A DNA stretch of 64,000 bases from Ramazzottius varieornatus (lineage: Eukaryota > Tardigrada > Eutardigrada > Parachela > Ramazzottiidae), in contig BDGG01000001.1 in assembly GCA_001949185.1 (NCBI GenBank), forward strand, positions 8,750,721-8,814,720, written 5' to 3'. The notes beneath the pieces are model-generated. The model was not told the DNA's origin. It searched no databases and worked only from the letters and a program-made list of their open reading frames with translations. This document shows positions 35,008 through 45,485 of this stretch, one piece after another; position 1 is the stretch's first letter; the number at the start of each line of letters is the position of its first letter. The position numbers were made by a program, and so were the translations under genes.

Positions 35008-35075
35008 CCTGAGGACCCGGCCCTGCAAGACTTGGCCTTGATGGAGTCCTCTCCTATCAAGGCCGTGCCTCATGC
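35008..35075. repeat. Hairpin with GGCCTTGAT arms, copy 2 of the CACGGCCTTG family
   Basis: GGCCTTGAT at 35034-35042 pairs with ATCAAGGCC at 35055-35063; outer sequence (CAGGCCTGAGG with CCTCATGCCTG) extends the stem. About 100 nt upstream of dehydrogenase copy 2. Confidence 0.55.
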
Positions 35076-35173
35076 CTGATTGACGGGATTTTCCAGATTT
35101 CAGATCTTCCTCCAGCTTTCAGAGTCCAGACTGAAAACGCCAAGTTCTTCACGCCGATCATTCAGCAGGAAGG

Positions 35174-37167
35174 ATGGCCTCCCAACTGGGAATGGGACTG
35201 GATCACCTGTCAGTCAACATCAACCGCTACGCAGACCAATATCTCGGTCCTGCCAAACCGTACTTTGCTGCTTTTGGAGCTTTGTCCGCCGGCTTCGTTG
35301 GGATCACAGCCGCCTACCAAGTCGCTAAAGGCTTTACTTCCTACTGCCTAGCTGAACCCTTAGCTCTTGGCATTAACGTTCGTGATTACGGAGAATGGGC
35401 AGGTAGGTACGGACTGTTTTTGGTCCTGGGAACGGTGAGCGCGTCAGAACTCATTCCCTTGCACGTCGGCGAGCAGTCTATGACGTTAACGGTAGCAAAC
35501 GCTGTTGCAGAATCGTCCCCATGTTGTTATACGTGGCTCTGATGACGTCATGCGCCACTTGGTATGTTTAATGTACGGATTTTGTTTTGCTTACAGTCGT
35601 CACCGGAGCGAACGCTGGAATTGGCAAGACTTACTGCATGGAGGTAATTAACGAGCTTCAGTGTTTGGGAAGTTAGCGGAATATTTGTGCAATGAATTCT
35701 TGTCCAGGGAACAAATTCAGTTGATGCTTTCCCCTTGCAGCTGGCTCGCCGTGGGCTGAACATCATCCTGATTGCTCGCAATGAGGAAAAGTTGAACGAA
35801 GCAGCTCGTGATATCGGTAAGTGATTACAGCCCGCGTAGTCCTGATGTAGTATGAACCTGTTTTGTCTTTCAGAGCTAAGTTGTCATGTGAAGACAAAAG
35901 TGATCGTGGTCAACTTCGCGGAACATGACGTCGAGATGTACAACGACATCCAGCTGCAGCTGACAGGCTTGAAAATTGCCGTTCTAGGTAAGACTGAACG
36001 AAGTTGTTGTTTCCCTGCCCTATGGGTGAGTGTATGTTCCCGTTTGTCCCTAGTCAACAACGTTGGAGGAGGAGGTGACGAAGACCTCTTTTTGCAGTTT
36101 CCACCGGACAACCAGGTAAGCTGCCTCTGCGCACTAATCCAGACAGCACAGCAGAGCACTGAATCGGCCCTTCTTTCTTAGGGTTTACTACCTTTGTCTT
36201 TTTACAGGGCTGCTTAGACATGATCAACTCGAATGCGACATCTTGCGTCCTAGTAAGCGACCTGGGCAAATGACCCCCAAAACTCTATTGCCATTTTGCA
36301 ACTGAATGTCTTCGTAGATGACGAGGTTGATCTTGCCCGGCATGGTTACCCGAGGGAAAGGCATCATCATTTGCATCTCTTCCGTGTGAGTTGAACATTG
36401 CAACTGAGTTCGGCTTTTCGTACGGTAGGAGTGCAGGCTCTTATCTTGTTTTCTGTGTCTTTTAGATATGGCGATATTCCTACTCCCAAAGCCGCTCTAT
36501 ATTCAGGCACAAAAGGTAAGAACAAGATACTCGCTACATGGAAGCTCGATCAGCAAACTCGACAATGTAGTTATTCCAAGTGGTGCAGTTTCTCAGCCAA
36601 TAATACTGACGTTGTGCGCTGAGTACTTGGAGCAAAACGATCAGACTCCACAAGATCGTTCTTCTGAATGGTGCATTCTTCCAGCCAATGATACGGGAAG
36701 CGTGCGTCACTTGAAAAACAGCCTTGCCGTGTTTGTTTGCCCACCTCCCACATGACGAATTTTATATTCAACTTCATTTGCTATTGCAGCATTTATTGAT
36801 TACTTCGCCGCTGCGTTAAAAGAAGAGTACGCCGAAAGGGGCATTGTGGTGCAGGCGAGTATTTGAAGCAGAGGTTTGATCGGGCTCTGCGTCCAAAACT
36901 TTTGTCATTGCATTGCAGTGTGTGATGCCGGGCGCCGTAGACACCAAGATGTTACAGGAAGAGCATAAGCAGTCCTTTTGGTGCGTCCCTCCAGAAGTCT
37001 TCGTCCCAGCAGCCTTGGCTCAGCTGGGCGTTCGAACGCGAACCTACGGTAAGCTTCATAACGGAAGTTTTCATACCGTTGGTAACGAGATGGTATTGCT
37101 TTTCACAGGTCACTGGAAGCACGCTTTCCACATGAAGTTGCGCAAGACCATCCCCGGGATGCAGTGA
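35174..37167 (+). CDS. Short-chain dehydrogenase/reductase, HSDL1/HSD17B12-like, copy 2
   Basis: Oxidoreductase of the same family as the gene at 22651. Eleven exons: 35174..35402, 35597..35643, 35741..35816, 35874..35987, 36054..36115, 36208..36252, 36318..36385, 36466..36515, 36790..36854, 36919..37048, 37109..37167; 314 residues, the usual length. It has an N-terminal GPAKPYFAAFG membrane segment, TGANAGIG cofactor loop, RRGLNIILIARNEEKL (close to vertebrate HSDL1 as I remember it), VNNVGG, CISSV, YSGTK catalytic motif and RGIVVQCVMPGAVDTK. The catalytic Tyr is kept, unlike human HSDL1. Intron 9 needs a GC donor (GCGAGT) to keep the conserved VVQ. Substrate and organelle are not determined. 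Confidence 0.85.
36543..36748. repeat. Palindromic repeat P, locus 19 (two dyads)
   Basis: Dyads at 36575-36630 and 36666-36712; right arm CCGTGTTTGTTTGCCCACCTC. Dehydrogenase copy 2, intron 8. Confidence 0.82.
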
Positions 37168-37734
37168 CTGAAATGAGACGTCTTGACAGATTTCAGAGTC
37201 AGACAGTCAACCAAGCAGCTCTTATCATAGGTAACTGAAAATTAACGCTTCTGTGGAGTGAACACATCTATTTATGTTGATATTTCATCTTAAATATTTT
37301 ACTTCCTTCTTGCGCCTTTCTTCAAAGTTCGTCATCTGGTCGATGACTTTCCTTTCTCATCTCCATCTCATCTGGTAGAATGGAGGTCTTTCATGTCTTA
37401 ATTATTGGTCTGTGTGGGTTGGGGTGTTTGAATGGAAGCCTGACAAGCCGATCTTGGAGCTGTTGCCAAGATCTAACTGAAACTTGCAAAGCGCAATAGC
37501 GCTTCGAATGCTCTAAGGATTGGTAGCTTGATTGGTGATGTTTGGAGACGTAGCTCGTGATCATCGACATATTCCATCTAGCAAACAAGCTTTTCTTCTT
37601 TAAGTAGCTGTAAAATGTCAGCTTTCCATCGCATCCCGAATATCTGAACGGAATATATCCTGCTTGGCTTACAAGGAGCTGGATTTCTATTGGTAATTTG
37701 TGCTTGTTACCAAATCGGAGAAGTGGGATGATAG
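37168..37734. other. Intergenic gap between dehydrogenase copy 2 and the coiled-coil gene
   Basis: No gene, repeat or clear signal seen. It should hold the 3' end of one transcript and the promoter of the next. Confidence 0.4.
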
Positions 37735-40700
37735 ATGGGTAAGGATGACGATGACAAACGTAAGAGAGGGAAAGATAAGGACAAAAAGCGTCGAAGCTCC
37801 AAAGACAGCAGGCCGGGCCATTCCAAGTCACCACGGCGAGGTGGTGCCACCACAGATGATGAGAACGACCTGACGGACGATAACGAGGCTTCTTCTAGAG
37901 GAACTAGCAAGAGAAAAAGTGGTAAGAGTAGCGGCAGATCTGGAGGGAGAAGCGGTAAAAGCGCTACAAGTAAGGGCAAGAATGGCAAACATAGCAGCCG
38001 CAGTGCCAAGCAGAAAAGCTCCCGTCACAGACCCAAAGAGAACTCAGAAGGCGAAGGTAATTTGCAGTGCCTCACACTTTATTTTCTCCTGAGTTTTGAT
38101 CAGTTTTCCATGAAAGTTATTAATCTATCAAGTTACGAATAGAAGGCGGGCAGACAAACTTGGCAAAATTGTTATACGAAGTGGCGCACTTGTACAGCGT
38201 TATGGACCGACAGCGTGCGCCGCTTCGAAGAACAACCTTGTGCAATTTGATTGTTTTCTGAAGCGGCGTAGATTCTTTATGTTGTTGGTTGAAAAGGTGC
38301 GTCACTTGGAAAACCGATCGTGCCGAGTTTGTTTGCCGAGCTTTGTCCGAATTTTTGTACAGTATCATTGCAAAGTTAATAGTATTAATTTCAAGAAGAG
38401 ACTTACAGTGGATTGTCTTTAAGGTGGCGGTGGGGGTGATGGAGGAAAACTTTGCTGTTTCGGCGACTTAGGCCGCAGTCGCAGGAAGAAGAGAAGCAAA
38501 AAAAAGAGGAAAGGTGGGAGGAATGAGAGCTTGAGGAGAGAAGGCGAGAAAAGTCCGAGAGGAGAAGTGGAAAAACGGCCGTCAACCAAAAAGTCCTCAG
38601 TGAAAGAGGAAGTGGGCAGCCATCGTAGTCCCTCCGTCTCCAGTGCCAGTCCTCGCAAAAGCGTCCCCAAAGAGGTTCGCAAGGAATCCCACAAAGAAAT
38701 GCACAAAGAAGTCGAGACAGTGGCTGAGCCGCGTCGAATGAGCACCAGTCGAAGTTCCGAATCGTTGAACAGTAAGAAAGTCTTGTTCAACGAAGTGCTG
38801 GCTGTCCGGGAGATCCCCAACAAGGAAGTGGTCAAGGCAGCCGAGCATGCGCGCACCTTACCAGGCTACACCAGTCAGGATGACGGCTTCCCACAGCATT
38901 ACTACCCCGGTGGCGATCCTTTCACAGCTGGCAGTGAGTCTTCCGGTGATTTTAACGATCTTCGAGGTGCCTCACAGTCGGAGCAAAGTCTTGGTGGTGG
39001 TGACGACGATCAACTCTTGCCGGCTGGGGTCTTGGGCGATTGTGCCGACAGTCTGTCACGCACCGGAAGTCTGATGTCGGAGAGGAACGCTTGGCTTCGC
39101 AGCAGTGTCCATGCTTCGGGCAGTGCTTCTTCTCGTTCCATGTCGCTATCGCGCTCTCGCTCGCAGAGTAGGGAGATGGACACGGCCTTGGTCAAGTCGC
39201 TCAAGTCCATCACGTTGGATGAGGACGCGCACTTGTTCAAGCCGGAGAGAAATTATGCGCGAGCTGAGCTGATGGCCATGATGGAGAGGCTGGTGTATGG
39301 CATCAACAACCGCGAGTGTCTCAAGGCTAGGTATGATGAAGAATCGACGCGGCTGAGTATGGCCACCGAGTATCAAGAGGAAAAGATTGCCCATTTGAGG
39401 CAGAAGTTGGACAAGCTGAGTGCCGACCGCCAGGACCTCGACTTTGCGCTGAAGGAAAGCGCTGAACATCTGACAGAGAACCTCCTTCAGTTGAACCGGT
39501 AAAAACCTTTTACGGGCTGTTTTTCCCAGCAGTAAATATTTTTCAGAACGCTGATTTGAACTGCATACAGAAATCGGTGAAAAGTTAAGATGTTTCAAGC
39601 GCTTGCACACCCGCACAACGTGAGGATGAACGATCGGGGTGTATGCAGGTGCTCGAAGGGAAAAATGAAAAAACTGGAAATATCTCAAACACCTGCATAC
39701 CACTGCATAGCGTGTATGAACGTGTTTAGTGTACGCAGGTGTGTCGGGTGGATATTTACTGCTTGTTGAAATTGTAGAATGGGTCCGTCGATTGTTTTTG
39801 CATAACGCACCGATTTTTGCTGAGCAAGTGTTTCTCTTGGGTTTTTAAAGGGAGCGGAAGAGAATTGCGGGCGCGGTTGATCTGCGCGAAGACTTTGACC
39901 GCTTCCTTCAACAGCAAATCTGCACAAAGACCAAGTACTTTCAGGACTACGCACACACGTTGGGCAAGCTGGAAGTTCTCTTCGAGGACTCCACCATGCA
40001 GTGGGTGCAGCACGAGACCATGTTGAGTACCGAAGCCGAAGCTCTGGACAGGGTCCGTCGTTCTGCCGAGAAGGAGTACGCACAGCTGAAAGTCGAGCTA
40101 CGCAAGCAGGAAGCCGAGTATGCCGCACGAGCAGCACAAAACAACAAGCTCAGCCAGGTGGTGGAGAAGGAGCTAGAGAAGTACGCAAGGAGACAACAAA
40201 ATATTCTGAGGTACAATGAGAAGCGCATACGTGCTTTGGAAGGCTGTGTCAGAACTATGCAGTTGGACCGGGAAGTCATGTATGGTGAGATTGCCGAGAA
40301 CAGACATAGACTGAAAGAGGTCGTCGAAGGCAGGATAGGCGCACTGATGGACAAGGTTCATAGCTACAACATCCTGCTGAGGAATGTCCGTGAAGAGATC
40401 GAAGCGGTGCTGGGAACCGCCAAACCAGGTACGCTATCATCATCATAAGTACGGCTGCGCTTCAGCCATATGAAGCCATGTTGGGTGCGCGACTTCAGAT
40501 GGGTGGATATACCTGACTAAACCGGCGCATTTGTCTTGGTGCGTCGTAATTGCAAATGCGCGAGCTGGACTGGGCAGGCTGGAGTTGCCAACTGGCGCAG
40601 TCTGCTAGGTTTACTGGGGAGAAAACTGCGCAAGTTGACCCGGGAGGTGGGGCAGATGCATTGGTTGACTGGCGCAGCCCGTTAGCCAAAGTTTGTTGTG

Positions 40701-42581
40701 GAGTGCGCGGATCCAACTGAGTGTGCTGTGTTTGTTTGCAGGTCAAGCTCTCAGTGTGTCAGCGATGCTGAGTTCCTACTCGCGATCCATTGCCGCGCTG
40801 GACCTCTGTACCCTAGAGCTGCAAGTCAAAGCTGCCAAGCAGATTTGTGATAAGGCCGAACAGGCCTTCCGCAAGAAAGACCTGCAGAAGAAAGATCTGG
40901 TGGAAATTCGCCAGACCTTTGTCGATTCACAGAAACAGACGATGCTGAACAGCGAAGACGAGTACTTCCTGATGGAACCGGTCGACGTACCCGGCATCCA
41001 GTCTAACGCCAACTTCCAACGCTCTCTCGACGACTTCACCAAGGAGTGCGAGTTCGCTTCGGGTGCCGCTACTGCTCCTAAAGCCTTTGCTTTTGCTCCG
41101 GAGAAGGATCTGAAGGAACCGCAAGTTGGTGGCGCTTGCGGACGCCCACTTTCACCATGTAAGCTTTTTTAAAACGGCATGTCAATCACAATGAACACAC
41201 GAACTAGCAAAGAAAATACAAAGATTGGAGAAAGTCATATTTTATGTTTATGTGAAAATTTGGCTCACTTAAGTGGACATTATACTTCATAATACTTACC
41301 ATGTCTCCACCGGAACTCGATTTGGGATGTGAGCTATTATAATTATCATGATCCGGTACATGGATCACGATTTTTAACATAATTGCCCACTTCCCCAGAT
41401 CACGGGTAATGGATCGTGAGTTGGGAATCGAGTGCGGAGACATGGATCATGGAATTCGAAAACCATGATCCGCGCCGTTCGGGATGTGGACTTTTCAACG
41501 TACGGTAGCACAGTGATTGAAAATGAGTTGATCGGACGGAAAACAAGGAAGTACCTCGAGCTCCGACACTCTGGACACAACAGAAATATCAAACAATGCA
41601 CTCTTGCTGTGAATGGAATGTAAAATAATTACTGCTAGTATTTTCATATCGCTGGCAGGCGCCAAAACTTGACAAACCTAGAATGCCCAAATTCAGTCAA
41701 CACTTCAACACGACACGGAAGGTTGAACGAGGGAGATTTTCATAACCATGCAAGAACCTCGTGGTGATTCTCCTACCGTTTCAACTAAAACTTTTAGCTA
41801 ATCTTCAAATTTAATTCATCGAAAGGTCAGTTCAATGAAGCGTATTTCAGATCTCGAAAAACACGAAGAACCCGATTTATTATCATACGGGAAATAAGTC
41901 CGGTTCACGACCTATTATACTTCGACATAGGTCGTGACTTGGATCATCAAGGCCAAGTATAACGCTTCCGCAACTGTCACATCCCGGGATGTGGCGAAAT
42001 GGGAAACGTGAGTGGAAAACGCGAACGGCCATTGTTTCCCGGGCATCGAGTGCGGAGAAATGAAGTACTGTATAATGCCCACTTTACTGCACTCGACAAA
42101 ACCGTTTCTACAGGTGGCGCGTGCTCTTATTATTGTTTACTGGAACTGTGCGCCACTTTGCAAAACAGTCAAACTCGGCGAAATCGCTTTAGCGAAGTGG
42201 CGCACGCTTTCAGCTAGTAACAGTTGAAACGTGCGCCACTTTGCAAAACAGTCTTGTCCAGTTAGTTTGCCGAGCTCGCATTGCTGTTTGGAGGCTCTCT
42301 GTATCATACTTCTTCTTGCAGATTCCGAGCCAGGTTCCTGTGGACCCTGTAACGATATTGCCCATCCTCTCGACGACGACCATGTTGTCCAATCCAACTA
42401 CGAGACGCACTCGGAACCAAAGACTGAGTGTGAAAGATTGGCCGATGGCGCTGCCACTGCTTGCTCGGAAAAGACGCCACCCGGCAGTAAACGGCGAGCA
42501 GTCCTCAACTCATTGTCCATGAGGTCCAGCCGAAACATCGGCAACGCTCTCAAGAAATTTACCCACGTCGGCAAAAGATAG
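37735..42581 (+). CDS. Basic, serine-rich coiled-coil protein of unknown family
   Basis: I do not recognise the family. Five exons: 37735..38056, 38424..39498, 39851..40428, 40742..41158, 42322..42581; 883 residues. The N-terminal third is highly charged and disordered (MGKDDDDKRKRGKDKDKKRR, then many SR/SK/RS repeats). A long helical region follows from about residue 370 (MMERLVYGINNRE) through exon 3, with heptad-like stretches such as KLDKLSADRQDLDFALKE and ENRHRLKEVVEGRIG, predicted to form a coiled coil. The C-terminal exon ends with a basic segment, RNIGNALKKFTHVGKR. A cytoskeletal or scaffold role is a guess from composition. Introns 1, 2 and 4 hold three different repeat families. Confidence 0.75.
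38145..38343. repeat. Palindromic repeat P, locus 20 (two dyads)
   Basis: Dyads at 38178-38227 and 38259-38310; the right arm CCGAGTTTGTTTGCCGAGCT is nearly ideal. Coiled-coil gene intron 1. Confidence 0.87.
39641..39740. repeat. Short inverted repeat, CCTGCATAC family, copy 4
   Basis: GTATGCAGG at 39641-39649 and CCTGCATAC at 39692-39700, with a third arm GTACGCAGGTG at 39731-39741. Coiled-coil gene intron 2. Confidence 0.6.
40450..40735. repeat. Degenerate GGCGCA-rich repeat, possibly derived from family P
   Basis: Repeated half-sites (GGTGCGCGAC, AACTGGCGCAG, ACTGCGCAAG, GACTGGCGCAGCC) at roughly 30-40 nt intervals, but without clean dyads. Coiled-coil gene intron 3. Confidence 0.4.
41301..42063. 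repeat. Second inverted-repeat family in coiled-coil gene intron 4
   Basis: A block at 41301-41333 (ATGTCTCCACCGGAACTCG...) recurs inverted at 41417-41442 (GGGAATCGAGTGCGGAGACA) and again near 42041-42063 (GGCATCGAGTGCGGAGAAAT). Between them a clean hairpin pairs TCACGACCTA (41905-41914) with TAGGTCGTGA (41928-41937). Unrelated to family P. Confidence 0.6.
42089..42277. repeat. Palindromic repeat P, locus 21 (two dyads)
   Basis: Dyads at 42112-42160 and 42193-42242; right arm CAGTTAGTTTGCCGAGCTC. Coiled-coil gene intron 4, close to the last exon. Confidence 0.87.
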
Positions 42582-43018
42582 CAGTGCCGCTTTCTTTCAC
42601 CATGTTCAAAAGAAGTTGATACTCTTCGATCCATGCAGCTCTTTCCCTTGTGCTTCGTTGTTATCTCCTTGTTTTTACCTTTTACCTGTTCCCCGTTTAT
42701 CCCTGTTTTTGCTCGCGATCGTCGGCTTTTGAGCAGGTGTAGATATGGCAACCTTTTCCCCCATCGAATCTGTTCGATCCGTTGTGGCGCATTAACGCCT
42801 CCTTCTTTTATTCTTTGTTATTCTAACCCGGCGAATATAAAACATCTAGACTCTGTAATTCCGTGAGCTATTATACTCCACACACCCATTTTATCACGCT
42901 TCCGGGACGCTGGCTGCCTGCTTGATTGTAGCACCATACCACATCGCTTGCATTACTTCCTTCGTTCTTTATGCGCTACCCAATTGCTTCTACCGATCTT
43001 CTTAACGGAAGGCCGGTT

Positions 43019-43815
43019 ATGAATTGCCAGCCTTTATTTCTTGGATTATTTACTCTGTTTTATAGCGGTCAGTACCTTCCGTACCCTTTTGATGGCTTTG
43101 GCTGTACAGTATGTCAGCTCGAAGACCAAAGTCGACAAGATCGTTTTACACGGTGGCGCACGCTGTCAGCCAACCGTTTCGAAGCCTTGCGCCATTCGGG
43201 AAAATAATCTTGACGAGTTCGCTTTTTCAAGTGGCGCATTCTATGAGTCACGAACGCTGACATGGTGAGCCACTTGAGTTAGTCGAGTTGTCGAGTTTGC
43301 TAGCCATGCTTCGTTATGCAGATTCTGGGTTTCAATTTGTAGTGAAGCGTATCCTGTCCGTGCAGTGTTTCGTGTGCGCTACACTAGGTGTCAAGAACGT
43401 TCGTTACACATCCCGAGATGTAAGTGGTACTTGGCGCACCTTGCCCGTCGATGCAGCTGACCAGGTCGGCGCAGTTGATCCCATTTTCGGCCTTGCCGGC
43501 AACGTCAAAACGTACAACTTTGGTGGCGATTCGGACTGCGCGGAGAAGCCCTTTAACAAGCTCAAGTATATGCATCAAAATAAGGTCTCTCTCTGCGAGT
43601 TGCAACACAAGTGGTGCGTCAAAGCCGTCGATAGGTCGGGGAATTCGGCAAGGTTCTGCATGGCCGAAAACCGCGAGACCAACGTGGGCTGCGCACCCAG
43701 CGGCAATATAACGCTGTGTGTTTGTAAAACCGAACTGTGCAATGACTCGCTTCGTCCGTCTTACAGCCCTGTATTACTGATACTTTTCTTCCTTACTTTC
43801 CCCTTTGCGACATGA
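43019..43815 (+). CDS. Ly6/uPAR-domain protein, probably GPI-anchored
   Basis: Two exons: 43019..43067 (signal peptide MNCQPLFLGLFTLFYS) and 43322..43815. ATG 42971 is an in-frame alternative start. The mature part has ten cysteines in Ly6/uPAR spacing, starting CFVCA and ending CVCKTELCN, the family's terminal CN signature. A hydrophobic C-terminal stretch (PVLLILFFLTFPFAT) follows a short Ser/Pro spacer, as in GPI-anchored proteins. The family acts at the cell surface, often modulating receptors or septate junctions; no specific role is visible. The domain is longer than the usual 70-80 residues because of an insertion between cysteines 2 and 3. The intron carries a two-dyad palindromic repeat. 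Confidence 0.75.
43114..43304. repeat. Palindromic repeat P, locus 22 (two dyads)
   Basis: Dyads at 43151-43199 and 43229-43277; ends about 17 nt before the Ly6 exon 2 acceptor. Confidence 0.83.
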
Positions 43816-43819
43816 TCAT

Positions 43820-44016
43820 CAGCCAAGAAACTCAACATGATGATTTCTCTCCCAAATAGCGCACGTGTCCAGCCAGTAACACCACTAGTCTGCGCCACTT
43901 GCAACGGGGCAAGCAAGCTCGCCACCCAATACGAGTGGCGCACATTCCTGATCTTATTGGCTGTAAAGGTGCGTCAGTCGAGGAAACAGTCTTGTAGAGC
44001 TTATTTGCCTAGCTGC
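43820..44016. repeat. Palindromic repeat P, locus 23 (two dyads)
   Basis: Dyads at 43850-43902 and 43931-43980, starting within 40 nt of the Ly6 stop codon, so probably within its 3' untranslated region. Confidence 0.8.
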
Positions 44017-45485
44017 CATTTTGTTACTACATATTTTCTTGACTAAGTGTTGTCGAATAGTGTACTGTAAACCGTCATGATCGTGAGCCATTAAAGTTGA
44101 ATTGATGACTGTCGATCAATCCACCAAATTGTATATTACACAGAGTACTTCGTTGTTGCAAAAAGAGACAAAGAAGCATCAGCATTCAGCAGTCTCGTGG
44201 GACCTATAAAACGAGCGCGATCGACCTTCTTCCGTTCCGTTGACATTTAGTGCAGTCAAATACAGAGAGCTGTGCTTAAAAATCTGGAAAGCACTACCCT
44301 CAAAGTTTCCAGTCAACTTGATTAGTGGCCATTCAAGGAAGATAATGCCAGGTTTTAGGAACTGAATGTTGCCTCAATTTGCCGTTTCCACCCTAATGGA
44401 TACGCGAAGCGAAAGAAGTGGCGAACCTCGCTGTGCAGACAAGTCATGTTTATACGTATTGTATATGCATAAGCGAACAAGTGTTTTCCGCCTTCCCTTT
44501 TGTTGCCTACAAACGATAAGATGACATTTTGTTGTGTTAGTCATAAATCGCCATTACGGCGTCAAACAATCGCAGGCAGCAGAGCTTCGTCAGTTCTTTC
44601 TTCACTGGCCTTTCGCCCGGGTATTTACTATTTAGTAACGGCGCGTACAGTAGATGAAGTGCATGGCTCGAATTTCATCGTTGGTGTTGACGTCTATAAT
44701 TGCGATTTTTTGCGCCGATACACATTTCATACTCCATTTATATCGGCCAAATTATGATATATATTTAGGAGCCGATGGCCGATGCCTGTCATCTACATGT
44801 ACATGTTGCAGCGGACGCAGGCCGATCGATATCAAAATGAATACACACACGTACACCCGTAAATCAACCCTGTGGCGCGTAGTTTTCCCATGGGCGCCAA
44901 AGTTCCATGTTTTGACTGGTTTGACTGCATACCTCAAAGAACGCTGCAGCCTGCAGGCTGCAATGTGCAAAGCCCTGGTTGGAGCATCGTCGTTTTAGTA
45001 CGCGCATATCATGGCCTGTCTTTACAAGCGCAGAATGCTGCAATTAAGGCAATAGCAGTACAGTGTACTGTATACGCAGGTCGACATGGTCATGGTTGGA
45101 CATATTGCTTATGCCACGCTGTTGCCTTCCTAGTACACATCTAGCCATGCAAGAAAGAAGGGTATCAGACAGTGACGTCATGGCCAAGGCCTAGATCCCC
45201 TCTTTTATGCGTAAAGAGGACAATCAAGCGGGATATTTTGGCTGTGCGCGGGTATACTGGCCCGTCCTCCCTTTGCCTCTTTGCCAATTGCACCATCTCC
45301 AGCCGGAAGTTAGCGCCTTCCCTCAACGTGATGGAGAAGCAGTTAGTGGAATGCCCGACCATGTTCAGTCCTGTGACTTGTACCTTTCAACCTGCATCAA
45401 CATTACGAAGAAGGCCCAATCTTTAGTCGCTGACTTTACCAGATGGAGATGCGCAAGTTACGGTAGCCCAAGCGGAAGTGCTGTT
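44017..45485. other. Intergenic region between Ly6 gene and Trk
   Basis: Holds the end of the Ly6 transcript and the Trk promoter. Short cysteine-containing frames at 45172-45426 and 45207-45485 precede Trk exon 1 but lack support as separate exons. Confidence 0.4.
44090..44095 (+). terminator. Candidate polyadenylation signal ATTAAA for the Ly6 gene
   Basis: ATTAAA lies 275 nt after the Ly6 stop, followed by TTG-rich sequence. A common variant hexamer, but a weak prediction alone. Confidence 0.3.

Larger units (their letters stand above)
31269..35173. other. Longest intergenic region, 3.9 kb, 3' of Deformed
   Basis: Apart from a weak minus-strand candidate at 31715-32195 and a hairpin near 35010-35075, I see no gene, and no clear palindromic repeat P although most other stretches this long carry one. 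Its size and sparse repeats would suit regulatory DNA of Deformed, but that is inference. Confidence 0.4.

Noticed and set aside
43019-43815. Three-finger venom toxin reading of the Ly6/uPAR protein
   Set aside because: The hydrophobic C-terminus indicates membrane anchoring and the inter-cysteine insertion is not toxin-like; the Ly6/uPAR surface-protein call fits better.
45172-45485. A second Ly6-like gene or extra Trk 5' exon from cysteine-containing frames
   Set aside because: Two overlapping frames give different cysteine patterns, neither has splice signals in phase, and Trk already has a plausible start and signal peptide at 45486.
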